Assembly (NCBI RefSeq): GCF_964204645.1
Contig: NC_134031.1
Span: 5,191,001 to 5,255,000, forward strand
Direction of reading: 5' to 3'
DNA length: 64,000 nt
DNA from: Tubulanus polymorphus
Lineage: Eukaryota > Nemertea > Palaeonemertea > Tubulaniformes > Tubulanidae
The position numbers and the translations under genes are program-made. The first letter of the stretch is position 1, and every line of letters begins with the position of its first letter. The notes beneath the pieces are model-generated. The model was not told where the DNA came from and searched no databases. It saw only the letters and a program-made list of their open reading frames with translations. Positions 48,542 to 60,640 of the stretch are shown here, in pieces.

Positions 48542-49978
48542 CTTACTACCCCGGCGACGGTATCTATCGACAACGTATTTAATTTATTGGCGCGTCGATA
48601 TCAACAACAGTACGAAGCAAACGATTTACCATTATTGGAAAGAGATTAAAGGACTTTCCTATCGGCGATAAACGTACGATTGATTAATCTTATATTTGAT
48701 TAAAATTGTCATTTTGATGATTATTTTCACTGTTCGAAGCCTTAACGCTTATATCGCTCAGTATAGTTAGTATATACCTTGTCATACCTGTGTACAGTCG
48801 GTGTGTCTTATCGCGTCAAAATCACTACCAACATATGGAATATGTCCCTACACCCTTGCCCTATTACCACACGTATTCTACATTTGGACCCGGCTTTGAA
48901 CTGGATTTTTAGGCTACCGAATCAATTCACTATCCCGATGATATATCGTGAAAAGAAACTGCTTTTCTAAGTAACAGGTGATTTTCGAGGTTTTTTTAAA
49001 TTTTTTTTAAACACCCTCAATCCGCTAAGCGGGTTCGATGTTTCTTTTTCCCAATGGGGGAGAGACGAGAGAAGAACCCTGGATTGACGAAACCAGTGAC
49101 CGGCGGCTTAAACCACTCGACCACTGCGCCTCTTTCGACGTTTACTCCGCTAAAACGGAATAAACTATTTTTCTCGAAGCTCAAAAGAGTATGGTAATTC
49201 CGAAAAACTGGAAATATTTACAAATTTACGTATGTCCCCGGGATGCTTCCGCTGTTATTACTGGACCCACTAAACATAAATACATAGAACTCATTTTTCT
49301 GCTCAGTGATCGTGGTTTAGTTTTGATAATATCGAAAAGTGAAGTTCATTCGATTTTTACTGAGAATCATTATTGGGAATAATAAGTCATCGATAAGCTA
49401 GGTTAGATTCGAAACGTAAGTCAAAATCAGCTTTCAGATATTTTCCCTTAAGAACGGTCTAACTAACGCGCGTGCCAATCCAAGTGGGTAAAGCGAAATT
49501 TAAATGGACTCCCACTAGGAGAAATTGAATTTAAGTTGACCAGATGACCTTATACATGTATTTCATTACGGCATATGCCATTCGTGCTAATGCAACATTA
49601 CATACGCATTATTCTATTATCACAGATGCAACGACATCATTATGAAGATTGTTTGATAAAGGTTAAAGGTATCCCTTTCTTCTGCGATATCTGTTTCGTT
49701 CATTCAAACAAAAACGTTGAAGTTTAAAATCCTATGTAAATTGATGAGATCATACATGTAATGAACGTATAAATTGTTTATTCTATGAAAACATGTTCAT
49801 TTGCAGGTTTATTTTAAGATGGGTGGGAACACTGTGGTCTGTTTGTACCACTGATGCTAACGAATCAAAGGGGGTAGGGGACATTAGATGAAAAATAAAA
49901 AAATTGTTATGTAAAATACATGTCCGACATTTCACCGATAACTTTTTAGTGTCTTATGTCATGATTTTACGGAAATCG

Positions 49979-50123
<145 letters not shown>

Positions 50124-50406
50124 ATAGTTTAATCGAAGCTTTTTCCAGGGCTTCGCGTTAAATGACGAAGAATACGCAGAATCTTTATCGACAATATACG
50201 ACGTCTATATTGATTTTTTTTGCAATAAACAGCAATAAAACCTAAGCGACAAAAGGAGTATATATGCAGTGAACAAAAGTAAGATATAGGATTAGACACT
50301 GCACGAATTTGTTATACGAATCGAATAAAATTGATTGATATGATAGATACACAATACGCGTAGTCACTATTTGAACACTAGTACCCGTGTTGTGACGATA
50401 ACGTAG

Positions 50407-50598
50407 AGAGAATCCTACGATAATGACGAAAAACGAGGTCCGAAAATGTTTCCTAGAGCTAGTTTATTCGTCGTTTATATTCTAATTCAGTGTTCCTGAA
50501 GATGACTACAAGAATTTATAGTCGAAACGTCGAATAAACTACTAGCTCTAGGAAACATTTTTGGACTTCGTTTTTCGTCATTATTGTGGGATTCTCTG
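50407..50598. repeat. Foldback element with ~62-bp inverted arms around a hammerhead
   Basis: The left arm (50407-50469, starting GAGAATCCTACGATAATGAC) is the near-perfect reverse complement of the right arm (50531-50598, ending CATTATTGTGGGATTCTC). The loop of about 60 bp holds the hammerhead core. The right-end motif ATTGTGGGATT-CTC recurs at 8.14 and 27.87 kb. I interpret it as head-to-head Penelope-like terminal sequences. Confidence 0.75.
50496..50531 (+). ncRNA. Hammerhead ribozyme motif inside a foldback element
   Basis: The plus strand carries CTGAAGA (50496-50502, fitting CUGANGA), a perfect 5-bp helix II GACTA/TAGTC, GAAAC (50524-50528) and the cleavage triplet GTC (50529-50531). 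The bases outside the core form helix I (GTTC with GAAT: two A-T, one G-C and one G-T pair). The core sits in the loop of a large inverted repeat (50407-50598). All catalytic positions look intact, so self-cleavage is plausible. Confidence 0.75.
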
Positions 50599-51983
50599 TA
50601 TATTATGGAGCCTTCTGTGAAATAGGGCCACCTCCTATAGACGTCCTAACCCTATACGAATGATTTTGATTTGTTTATTATTCCAGAAAGCATGGCTGTG
50701 GAAACGCTCAATCATTACTACTACTTGTGATGGTGTCAGGGTGGCTTACATAGAAGGCAGCCATTTTCATGGTAGTTTGTCTGGAGATCAGCACTCGCTC
50801 GGGTCAAGTTCAAGCTTTACGCCGAGTTGATTTCTTAAGGAAAACGTTTAACCCAGATTGATTATAATGCAATAAATCATTCATGCAATTTAGTACTAAA
50901 TTAAAGAAGAAATCCTAAGTTCTTAAGCAAGTACTGCAGAAGGCCATCTAATGAGTGTGTCTCTTACCTGCTATATAACGAACGGAATGCACGGGGAATA
51001 AATCCTTTGCGGGTCGTTGAAAACAAGTATGTGTATACATTCTATACACCTAAAAAAGTGGTTTTTGGACTCGGACAATAGAGGGTATAAAGCATTTTTA
51101 TTTCTTGAAAAATTATTTGTCCAAGTAGCGCATAATAAATCACTAAGCTTTATAAAAGCAATGCCACTTTACGAACAAAAAAAATTATTATTATCCGGGA
51201 CAAAAGATACGAGAAATTACAGCGACGTAATAGTGGCTGATTCGGTTTATGAAGGTAAAATTCCTGATACGCAACAGGCCCGTTTTGAATTTGGTTAGAA
51301 CTGAATAAGAGCCTTCTTACGAAAGGAATTGAAAAATTCGACGCTCAGATATAATATGGCTTCTCCGGGCAATTGCCGTTGATAGTAAGATGGTCTAAAA
51401 GATTTAACAAATTTAGTATGTATACATTTATAATGTTTTGATATTGTAACAAAATACAGTCTCGACCTGCGCAAACGAGAATGAAGCAGAAGGCTAGAAC
51501 TTCGAAGCAATATAACGGCAGCAAAGATCATCATTTCATTATTCCATTCACGTAAGACGTATATTTTTTTTGATAGAAAACATTTGTTTTGCAAAAACTA
51601 GAATTCGATATCGTGCTTGCGTTAGTTAGCGATTAGATATTAGTTTCAAAGGTGGTAAAATAGATATTGTATTAACGAGGGGAAATTGGTAAGTAATTTC
51701 AGCGGTGCGCTGCCATCGGTTATGTGCGTCACGCGTTGTTCGTATAATAAGTTAATCATCAATACCATTAATCATATCTAATCTACGTAATCGTGAAGTT
51801 TTTATTTCAACTATCGCACGCTTATAGATAGTCTATCTACGTACACTGTATCAAATCCGATATTCTCTAAGTTCGAGTGCCAAGGCCATGGCATTGGAGA
51901 GTATAGATAAAAAGGTATCGACGTATAAAGTTATACGCGGAATGGTTGGCCGAGGTTGCAATCACAAATTCCGGACAACTAGG

Positions 51984-52084
51984 ACCGGTTCCATAGTCAA
52001 TACTAGTCCAAAAGTGGTCTTTAATCGTACGATTATGTGTATAAGCTGAGATGATGTTCGACCGCTCTTACTAAGCCGGTTCCT
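51984..52084. mobile_element. MITE, GGTTCCATAGTC family
   Basis: CCGGTTCCATAGTCAATACT then CAAAAGTGGTCTTTA matches the left half; the right end is eroded to AAGCCGGTTCC. Confidence 0.5.
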
Positions 52085-52293
52085 GACGTGTTACTCCATT
52101 TGAGGAAGGTTTATCGTTGACATAATAAGAGCGTGGGCCGCTAAGAGTTCGAATCACATATAAAAAATGTAGATGTCAAAAAGTATATCCGTATGCGTTA
52201 TTTATAATCAACATCGGTGTCAAGGTCGATTCCACCGCTGTCGTCTGCTGCGCGGATAACGTTACCACGGAACCATCACTAAAAGATCAAGGC

Positions 52294-52371
52294 CAGGGCC
52301 CAGTTCCACAGTTGTGCGTTAGAGTTTCCTCAGAGTTAAATATTAACTCGGAACTGTGGAACTGGACCCAG
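52294..52371. mobile_element. Short TIR MITE, CCCAGTTCCACAG family
   Basis: GGGCCCAGTTCCACAG and CTGTGGAACTGGACCC are inverted ends, with a GAGTTAA interior like the 11.25-kb copy. Confidence 0.7.
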
Positions 52372-52436
52372 GGGCCCAGTTTCACAAATGGTTTAACTCT
52401 TAAAGGTTTAACCCTTTTTGTAAGACTGGGCCTTAG
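52372..52436. mobile_element. Related MITE immediately abutting the previous one
   Basis: GGGGCCCAGTTTCACAAA and TTTTTGTAAGACTGGGCC form the ends around a TTTAACTCTTAAAGG core. Two related elements lie head to tail. Confidence 0.6.
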
Positions 52437-54559
52437 AAGAAACGAGAAGGCATTTCTTGGATAAAGCAGCTATTCTGTATGCCTCTATTCGGGTTCCGCG
52501 TGGTTCCGCACTAATTTTTTAGATATTCTTGAAGAAATCCAGCCGAAAGGTTGCAATTTCTGAGAGTATGAATGCCGCATTTACAGATTTTAACGGTCTT
52601 GACGAAAAGGGCCACCTCAATGGGAAGACAGGCCTGGGGCCCGCCCATGTAAAACTAGAATATTTGCTCTCTAAGAATAGTCATTGGTTGTTTGATTATC
52701 GGGATGCCAGAACACGATTCCAATCTGCTTTCGTACATCGAAACACCCCTCCACATCCAAAGTAGGAAGGCAAATAACGCATTTGATCCATGTGGATAAA
52801 GATACCTACATTGGCTACCGATCAAGAACCGTATCGAGTGCATAATTCTAGCCACTGCTTACAAATGTCTTAGATCTCATGGCCCCTAATTACCTGCAGT
52901 CAATCAACTCCCCGTAAAATGGTGATAGCAGTAAAGACATGCCTTGATTACTGGTCATCTAGTCTATATTGCTTTTAGCTCAACTTGTATCTGATGGCCA
53001 AAGAGCCCTTTACTATTATGCGCCATATCTTTAGAGTAAGTACACATACATTCAAATTCTAGTCCATCCTTGGGTGCTTTTAAGACTCATACTCTTGCCA
53101 TAGCTTATTCTGAACTAGATCTAATCTTTTTATGTCCTTTTGTTGTTGTTTTTATTCTTTCATTTTCTAATTCATGAATCTTAATTTATAAGCCATAAGA
53201 GCATCTTTTTTATGGAATTATGGCATTTAATTATTATCGTTATCATTGATACTATTAACAAAAAAGCTACAATGATCTACAGTAGACTCTACCTTGTATC
53301 ATTGTAAGGAACTTAAAATTTCAGTTTTAGAATTGCGAACTGGTGGTTTTTCGGAGGAATTCCTTATATAAATAGTTTATCAAACTTTTGTTTTTCCACG
53401 ATTTTAAACATTGAATCAGCAGCGCAGCGGGATCTGTATCAAGGCACTCGTTCATACAACATTTCCCGCGAAATAATATGAGGTCCCGGTGGAGATGCCG
53501 CTCGTCCATGAGTGTCTGAATCGAGATCATTCTTCATTAAATTTGCGACATTACGACGAGGCTTATTAATGTACGAACCATTTCTGGAATGGTTTCATCC
53601 ACATTTCACTAATCAAACAAGGCAAATATCGGGAGAATTTAATAATTTCGCAGAATAGAGTTCTGTAAGCTGAATGTAGCTGGAAAAAACCATTCGGAAT
53701 CGTTCCAGTTTGAAACGTTTTTTGGCACCATTGGTTTGAAATACATTGAAAAATTATTTGAATGGCTTTTTCTATCGATAACAACAAGTTCCCGCTGATA
53801 GAAATTGGTACGAACAGAATATGTTTCGAAAAATTAATCACCAAATCGAGTGTGAAAAGTTTTTAATTTCCGCTGATTTTTAAATTTCGTTTAATGCTCC
53901 ATCGTCTAATCTAACGATGACATTTTGCGGTGACACTAGCGCGTGCTATCGAAACGGTCGCGTTTCGGTCGTAGATCTGGGTTTTAACAATTGCACTGTT
54001 TGCGTTCATCGTTTCGTTTTGCAGTGATTAATGTTGATTTACTGGGGTTTACCGCAGAGCGACGCGGATTCATTTTATTGACAATGCAATTGATCTATGT
54101 CGGTATTTATAATAAACAGTTCGCTTTAGATACGGCCTATATACACGGTGAATCACTGCGCGCTAGGCTATCGAATCGACGGACTATTTCGTCTTAGTCG
54201 ATTTGTGTGTATGCCCTAGGCCCATGGGCACAATCACAACTTTCAATGGGACTAAAATCGAGAAACAACGCTTAGGCTTATAAAGAAAATAGAGAAAACA
54301 CGCTTATAGGCTTAACCACGTTATTCGTTCCCGATTTGTAAACGTATGGGATTCAAGCCATGTTTGAGGGGTGCATGGGTCTTCTTTGGAGAAAAAAATT
54401 ATGTATTCTATGCATTTTCTTAATCATATATAATGGAAGATAAACTTGAACTTTAACCCTTAGGAGCCATCAACGTATTTATTACAGATTATACCAAAGG
54501 TAAACCTTTCCTCAAAGGGGTATAACGCGTCACGATCCGGATTCACTGTCATGACTTCA

Positions 54560-54675
54560 TGGCTCCATAGTGATGGTGTTCTATATAGTTTACCATCTCA
54601 GCTTATATACAAGCCAATCTGAACACTAAGACCGGTGCATTTTGGACTAGTATTGACTATGAAACAGGTCCCGGC
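54560..54675. mobile_element. MITE, GGTTCCATAGTC family
   Basis: The right end TTTTGGACTAGTATTGACTA followed by TGAAACAGG is the reverse of the 51.98-kb left end; the left end is GGCTCCATAGT. Confidence 0.55.
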
Positions 54676-55302
54676 CAAAGATTCCGCACATAAATCTATC
54701 AGTCGAAACCTTTCTTTGTTTTTATCATAGTTCGAATTCTACTTTTAGAAACAAACAACGCAACTGACAAGACACGCACATAGTTTTTAATTTAAAGCTA
54801 TATTCAACCAACAGTTTGCTTGAAGAAAGATCCGAGTCATTTCCGTGTGCAGCAGTCGACTGGTCTCGGATCCACAGCCGTTTGTACGATTCAACTTTTG
54901 AAATATTTCAAACTATTCATACGGTTTTTCAATAAACTCTATCTCGGGTGTCATTTCATCCAAAACTGTAGAACTGGATTCCCTAGAAACAACGCGAGAA
55001 ACGAAAAACAACTCCCCCGCGTTGACTTTTTCACACTGTCGCGTTGGTGTTTTATTAACTCAGCTTTACTTACATATACATATACATCTTCGTTGACGTT
55101 AATGAATTTCACATGTTTTTGTCAATTCCGTTTGTTCGGCTCTTGACACCTTCGGGCTGTTCGTTAAGACGGACGCTTACCGCTGTAATTGGTAGTCGCC
55201 GTCTGCGATAATTCTCTCTTTTTGATCTGCGTTACATGTCGACTAGTCCCCGCCACCTCCGCACACTGTCACATCACGTATCGAATTCTCTATCCGCACA
55301 TT

Positions 55303-55696
55303 TCATGATATCACCACTGACGTTTCGTTTTCGCCATTAATTATGGCTATTTTCGCGAAGCGTGCATTTGGCGTGCGATCCCCTTTATCTATATTATTTT
55401 GATAATCGGCGAGGGTGTTTGGGATAATGATATTTTGTCGTGATACGTTAGCGCTCGGAGAACTGAAGTTCGAGCTCAATGCTTTATCGCTATAGAAATC
55501 CTCGCGTTTCGGCAAGCCAATACATACGTCTCTAGCCACCGCGTTCGCACTTTCCCGCTTGGGTCCGTTCTGATTTGGCCCCGTATAACTTAAACGGACC
55601 AATCGGACGACAGTGATGCTGTTTATACGCACATGGTTGTAATCATTAATCCAGCTAGACCTACCTGACGGTCCCGGATCGGTCTCTTTGGTCGGT
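55303..55696 (-). CDS. Probable terminal coding exon of an unrecognised protein
   Basis: A 3' splice site (pyrimidine-rich tract then TTTATAG, AG at 55697-55698) is followed by an open frame of 130 residues ending in TGA at 55303-55305. The frame begins in phase 1, after one base of a split codon. The peptide is polar, starts with PTKETDPGPSGRSSW and ends NGENETSVVIS, with Asn-rich stretches (SSNFSSPSANVSRQN) and no membrane segment. It reads like a disordered cytosolic or extracellular tail. The frame stays open upstream of the splice site for 14 codons to a possible start at 55737, so a single-exon reading is also possible. I found no partner exon. Confidence 0.38.
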
Positions 55697-56037
55697 CTAT
55701 AAATGGTCAAAATTAAAAATTTAGTGACTGTTAACACTTTGTCCGACCTAAATTGGAACGGATTAAATCAGAACGTTCCGAATAATTAACGTGTGTGAAC
55801 GCTTGAAATAAAAAAAAAACGGTTGCTACTTAATCCCCATATGCCATCATCTAATTTTCTACAAGCGATTTGGTCTTTTCATCCATGTTTAGAGTCACTA
55901 GGATATTTTCATGACGTCATATAGGGATTAAAGAGGCAACCGTCTTGACTGCAATTAACTGATATATCTGGTATCTCAGTGTAGAGTTCACAAATAAAAA
56001 CCCACAGTTAGATATGTAAAAACAGTTTATTTTCATT

Positions 56038-56077
56038 ACAGTTTCGAGGCTTTAACTAAGCCTCATCATCAACACTG
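56038..56077 (-). ncRNA. Degenerate hammerhead-like hairpin
   Basis: On the minus strand, TTGATGA (56066-56072; one change from CTGATGA) is followed by a perfect 6-bp helix II GAGGCT/AGCCTC and GAAAC (56041-56045). The cleavage triplet is replaced by TGT, so it is probably inactive. The outer bases ACAGT and ACTGT pair. It lies next to the AATAAAAACCCAC-type end shared with the elements at 24.8 and 26.6 kb, which marks it as a member of the same repeat class. Confidence 0.5.
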
Positions 56078-57211
56078 TTTTTTTTTTGACGGGTCTAATA
56101 CTCTAGTTGGCAATGTCGATATCGTCGAAAAAAGAGTTTTGTTTTTGTAAAGGACTAGCAAGCGCTCTTCACTCAATTGTGTGGTTTTAAATATTCATGG
56201 CTTGGACGAACGGAGCATACAAAGCGACTGGATCGGATAAACGAGAAATCCCCTGACTACCATTGACAAGAAAATCCAGCGTCCTCCTTCCGCGCATTCG
56301 ATTCGACGTGAACCGATATTGCGCCTATTCAAATTGTAATCGGATATCTTAAGTGCTTTCGACAATCGTCGTTGAGGCAACAGTATAAGCTAATCTTCCC
56401 TGACATTAAAAATTCAGTTGAATTTCAACGAACGCTATAACACGCTAGAAGACGTGTCTGACTCGAATGATGGGGTTTATCTATAGAAATTGTTTAAGTA
56501 TCACGTTTAAGCCACGTAAATATTGAACGACTCTCTTTAATTATGATAAGCCTAAAACAACATTATGACGTGTTCGATAGTATGAGCTAGGACATATAAA
56601 CTTGTCCAATCTCTGAAAAAAGCAGTTACTAGTCCACGCGAAGGAATGTTGTCGGAATGTAGGAATCGTCCGTTCCGCCATAGGGCGTGATAGGGAGCAT
56701 GTGTTTAGAAAACCCCATCCTCATGGCTTGTTGATAATCTTAAGCCGGGCTCAGATCGACCTTACGACGCGACTCAACTGTCGGCGACTATCGTAGATTG
56801 CACTCAGATCGAATTCAGCGATAATCGGCGACCAGTTGCTATTGATATATTATTACAATGTACGTTGGCTGCAGTGGAAAAGACTCGGTGGGGACTAAAA
56901 AATGGAAAATTGTTCATCGGACGGTATTTGTGACGAAAGACTGAGGACCACGCGCTGGCGCCATCTACCTCCAGGCGTAAAGCGGGGTTGGTTGGCTACA
57001 ACCCTTCTCTTTTGTCTCTCTCAACAAATTAACATCTCAATAGGTAGACATATTGATTGTACGATCCTGTTTTTTTTCCGAGGATTTAAAATCCAAATAT
57101 AGATTTCAATTGCAATCATATCTTGCTCGTGTAGTTATACAATCATGCGATAGTCAGTATTCAGTCGGCGATGAAATACCACCGATATCGTTCTTCAGTT
57201 AATGTAAACAT

Positions 57212-57373
57212 TCATTCGTCATTCGTCGGCGGTTGTTTCTGGGTAAATGAATTTTGAAACGCCGGCGTATAAATCTTCGCGTGGGCGTGCTGAATGTAAA
57301 AATCCGTGCGCGGAATGAGTCCGCTTTTAGAGACCGTCGACAAGCTGAAGTAGACTTCTTCGTCAACACCAGA
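57212..57373 (-). CDS. Probable terminal coding exon of an unrecognised protein
   Basis: The frame is closed by a TAG lying exactly in the intron side of a 3' splice site (TTCTGTTGCTAG, AG at 57374-57375), then runs open for 53 residues in phase 0 to TGA at 57212-57214. The peptide begins SGVDEEVYFSLSTVSKSG and continues LIPRTDFYIQHAHAKIYTPA, ending QKQPPTNDE. Codon choice is CpG-rich, as in the recognised genes. I do not recognise the family. Upstream exons would be at higher coordinates; none was identified with confidence. A different frame on the same strand (57199-57411) is also open but Arg/Ser-biased and less protein-like. Confidence 0.42.
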   Translation of the reverse strand, partial: SGVDEEVYFSLSTVSKSGLIPRTDFYIQHAHAKIYTPAFQNSFTQKQPPTNDE

Positions 57374-58799
57374 CTAGCAACAGAATTCCCGATTCTGATC
57401 GATGATAACACTGATTAACGGCAATATTCAGAGAGCTATCAGAGGCGCGATTATGGAATCTCGACCCGACGATGATATTTCATATATACTTCCATATACA
57501 TTCGGTATAGAGTTTCTGCACGAAGATTGATGACGCTCCTTGATTTATAACTCGCTGATGAATATTCGTCTAAATAATTAACTTCGTTCGTATCGCGGCA
57601 GCTGCCTTTTATTCCATTAGAGGAAGATATTCTCTCATTGATTTAGCTTTGTGTCACCACAGCCCTCTCCCTTTTGGTTGGCATCAATCAACTCCTTCAA
57701 ATGTTCGAGATTTTATTACAGTTCTTCCCGATATAGATCACCGGAAGTTTCACACGCAGCCAGGCCTTGACCTTGACAATGCACTAGCAAAAGGAGTATC
57801 GAAAAAGAACTAACATCGAAGTTTATTGAAGCCTTTAAGAATAAAAAATTATGAAATTACTCTCGACGATTTTATAACAGAAAACATGACATAAAATAAA
57901 CATTTCAACTCTTTTCATCGTGTTTAACTATTAAAAGCTGTTTGCCAGACGAGATGTTGACAAGACTATCAACGAAATATCAATCATGTCAATTCATGAA
58001 TCCAGGTGTTCTGCGAGATATTGCCAATTGGTTACCCCATTCAAGTTAGATAAGAGATCAATCGAGTCTGCACTGCTCAATGATCGAATAATATAGTTAC
58101 CGAATACCCATCGATTGTTTTTTAACACCGCGATAAATTGCATGCTCCAGCGCCGTCCACAGACGATAACTGTCTCTTAAATCTCGTATAACATTGGTAA
58201 TAGATTCGAGAGTGAAATTTAAGCTTTCCAACATTCAACGTTTAAACTTTTGTCGTTATGGTTCGAAAGAATCTTCATCATCGATCCACATAAGTTTTGG
58301 CCCACACTTTTCGAGTCACATTAATATATGCTGGCTGATACGAACCATATTATGAAAAACATTATACCCAATATTATACACATGAGGCCATTTTTTTAAT
58401 AGCTCGGTTTTCGGGGTAGACCTATTAAAATATCATGTCGGCGGAGGAAATAAAAATCTTTAAAAAATTCCCTTAGTGAGATAATATAACTTTTTGAAGG
58501 AAGAGGGAACTGTCGATAGGGCAATATACATATGTCCAAACAAATGATTCTTGGAAAGTTCGAATTTTGCTCATTGTGATCAAAAAAGAACCTTGCATTT
58601 TTCAACTTTTTCATCATTCAAGCCAGGATTCTCATTCGGCGGAGGTGAGAAAATTTGTTGGCTCATTTTTTCGCTGAATTTGTTCCACAGGCGGGAAGAA
58701 AAAAAGAAATTCTTTTGGTGATCTTTCTTCAAATTTCGGGAGGCGGTTCCCGTAAACCAACTGTTAAAAACAAGGCTAATATATGTCAACAATATTACA

Positions 58800-58862
58800 C
58801 AGCATAATATGTGTGTTATTTCTCAAGGCGTAATTAAACATTCAAGTTAGTTTTCTTGTTTA
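58800..58862 (+). repeat. Dispersed repeat F, 3' end only
   Basis: CTCAAGGCGTAATTAAACAT then TCAAGTTAGTTTTCTTGTTT matches the family end. A minus-strand 3' end also lies at 11898-11935. Confidence 0.5.
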
Positions 58863-60549
58863 TTTACTCTTCGTTTTAAAATCAACACGTAAAAACCAAC
58901 TTTTCGTATTTACGTTACTTCGGGCTATCTAAAATAAAAACAAAATCTCAACCAATTTTTACATGACGAAAAGTTGGTTTTAAAGCGGTGCTTAAACGAA
59001 TAGGAAAAAAATCAAAAAGGAACGGTTGAGATTGAGTGTCATATATTTTTTCTGAGATGGCTCGAATCAGTCACTCTACAGTACGTAGCTATACTGTACG
59101 CCATCATAACTGATCGAGCATCGTCTGCAAGAAGCGATGTCAGGTTTAGCGTAAATATCCAGCTCCGGTTTTTAGTGATCCCCCGAGAGGCATCAACCGC
59201 CATAAGACGGAATCTGGGGACACCGTTTCAGCTGTCGTCTGATGTCTGATTACGTCAATGAAATGGTTATCTTGAGTACGCAACGAGAATGATCGACGTC
59301 AATAGATCTAATTCAGAGACTGAATTTTTTCAAAATGGTAAAGAAGATAGCTGGAATTTACAGAAAACAGTTTAAATTCTGTTTCAATGTGATAGTCTGA
59401 TATGAGTTGTTTATACCCAAAAAGTCTTCATTTATGTATGAGACATCTATAATGGATGGAACAATTAAATTAAGAAATTTTTCTTATTTCTTCGTATTGA
59501 CTTTTTTTACATAGTTGGTTTTGTACAGTAAAGAATGAAATATAAAACGTATAAAATATGAAAAATTTCGCGACAGTATTCAAATGGCAGGAGACTATAT
59601 ACAGCTGATATACGTATCAGACATGTATCCTCGTAGCCGAGGTAATGTTTTGTTACGATGGTTTTCTTTTGCTGAGCCAAATAAACCGAGGTTATAAGCC
59701 ATCAGGGGTGAGGACATTACGATGTTGAATTCGTTGCAAGGGGTTGTATATCAAAATCTTTAATTAGTCCACCTCAGTGGTTAACGTCGAATGATCAAGT
59801 GGAATTCGTCTTCGTTTACATTTACAAGTCTATATTTTCATACGGATTTTCTGGATAGTCTTTCTAGGATTTGATGACCCAATCTTCCAAGATCCTCTCT
59901 AGTACTACAGCGCGAGGGTGCAAAATAGCTTCGAGCTGAACACAAAACTTATCATTCATACCGTCTCATTTAGAACCCTTTACTGTGTCATTTCGAACCT
60001 CTCTTTCGAAAATTCTCGAGAAAAGCGCCAGCGCGTTCATTTTTAACACATCATTGCCATTTTATTGGTCCATGTAGTCGAGCGTCCCCGCGCGCTTCTT
60101 TATTGAGTCCGTTGTTTATACGGAACGAGTTTGTCTCTCCAAAGGACGCAATGTTTGGTCAAGCGAAATAATTTCATTTTTACAGCAGCGACCTCCGCAT
60201 CTGCCTTGCGGTGGCGGAATGCTATTACTTCTGGGCGGTTTGCCACGTCGCGCGCGCGGTCTTAATACGATAACGACATACTGCAATCGGATTATTTTCT
60301 GACGCGATAGAGGTTTCGCGACTCGGACGCGGAATCGTGTGGGCTGTCGAAATGAAAATAAAACATGCGTAAACGTTAATTATCGGATTTGGTACGGTTT
60401 CCTGCCGAGAGGAAATTAGATCGGTGGCAACTTAAGCGGGGTACGAACCCAAGTTAAAATCAGCGATGAAACACGAGCTAATTATTTCGCTATATATGTC
60501 GACGACTGATGGCGACCGCTTGCGACACGATCGGTTACATCTGGGCGCC

Positions 60550-60640
60550 TAAGCCCAACGCCCACGACGGACGGGAAACACGAACCACCTGTTTGATTCG
60601 CTGTTTCCATGTTTCTCTGCGTTGTGGGCGTTTGGTTTTA
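60550..60640. mobile_element. Short palindromic MITE, TAAGCCCAACGC family (cleanest copy)
   Basis: TAAGCCCAACGCCCACGACG at the left is the inverted match of CGTTGTGGGCGTTTGGTTTTA at the right. The interior is GAAACA/TGTTTC-rich. It is 91 bp long. Confidence 0.72.

Larger units (their letters stand above)
50599..55302. other. Intergenic with MITEs, no gene assigned
   Basis: It contains the MITEs at 51.98, 52.3, 52.4 and 54.6 kb. The 93-residue plus frame at 51017-51298 lacks an ATG near its start and has no domain. Confidence 0.4.

Noticed and set aside
51017-51298. 93-residue plus frame
   Set aside because: It begins at a non-ATG codon, lacks a clear acceptor, and has no known domain.
60190-60300. 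Splice-flanked segments on both strands (plus TTTTTACAG; minus GATTGCAG)
   Set aside because: Competing exon readings on opposite strands, weak donor and no phase match to the 57.2-kb exon; not annotated as an exon.
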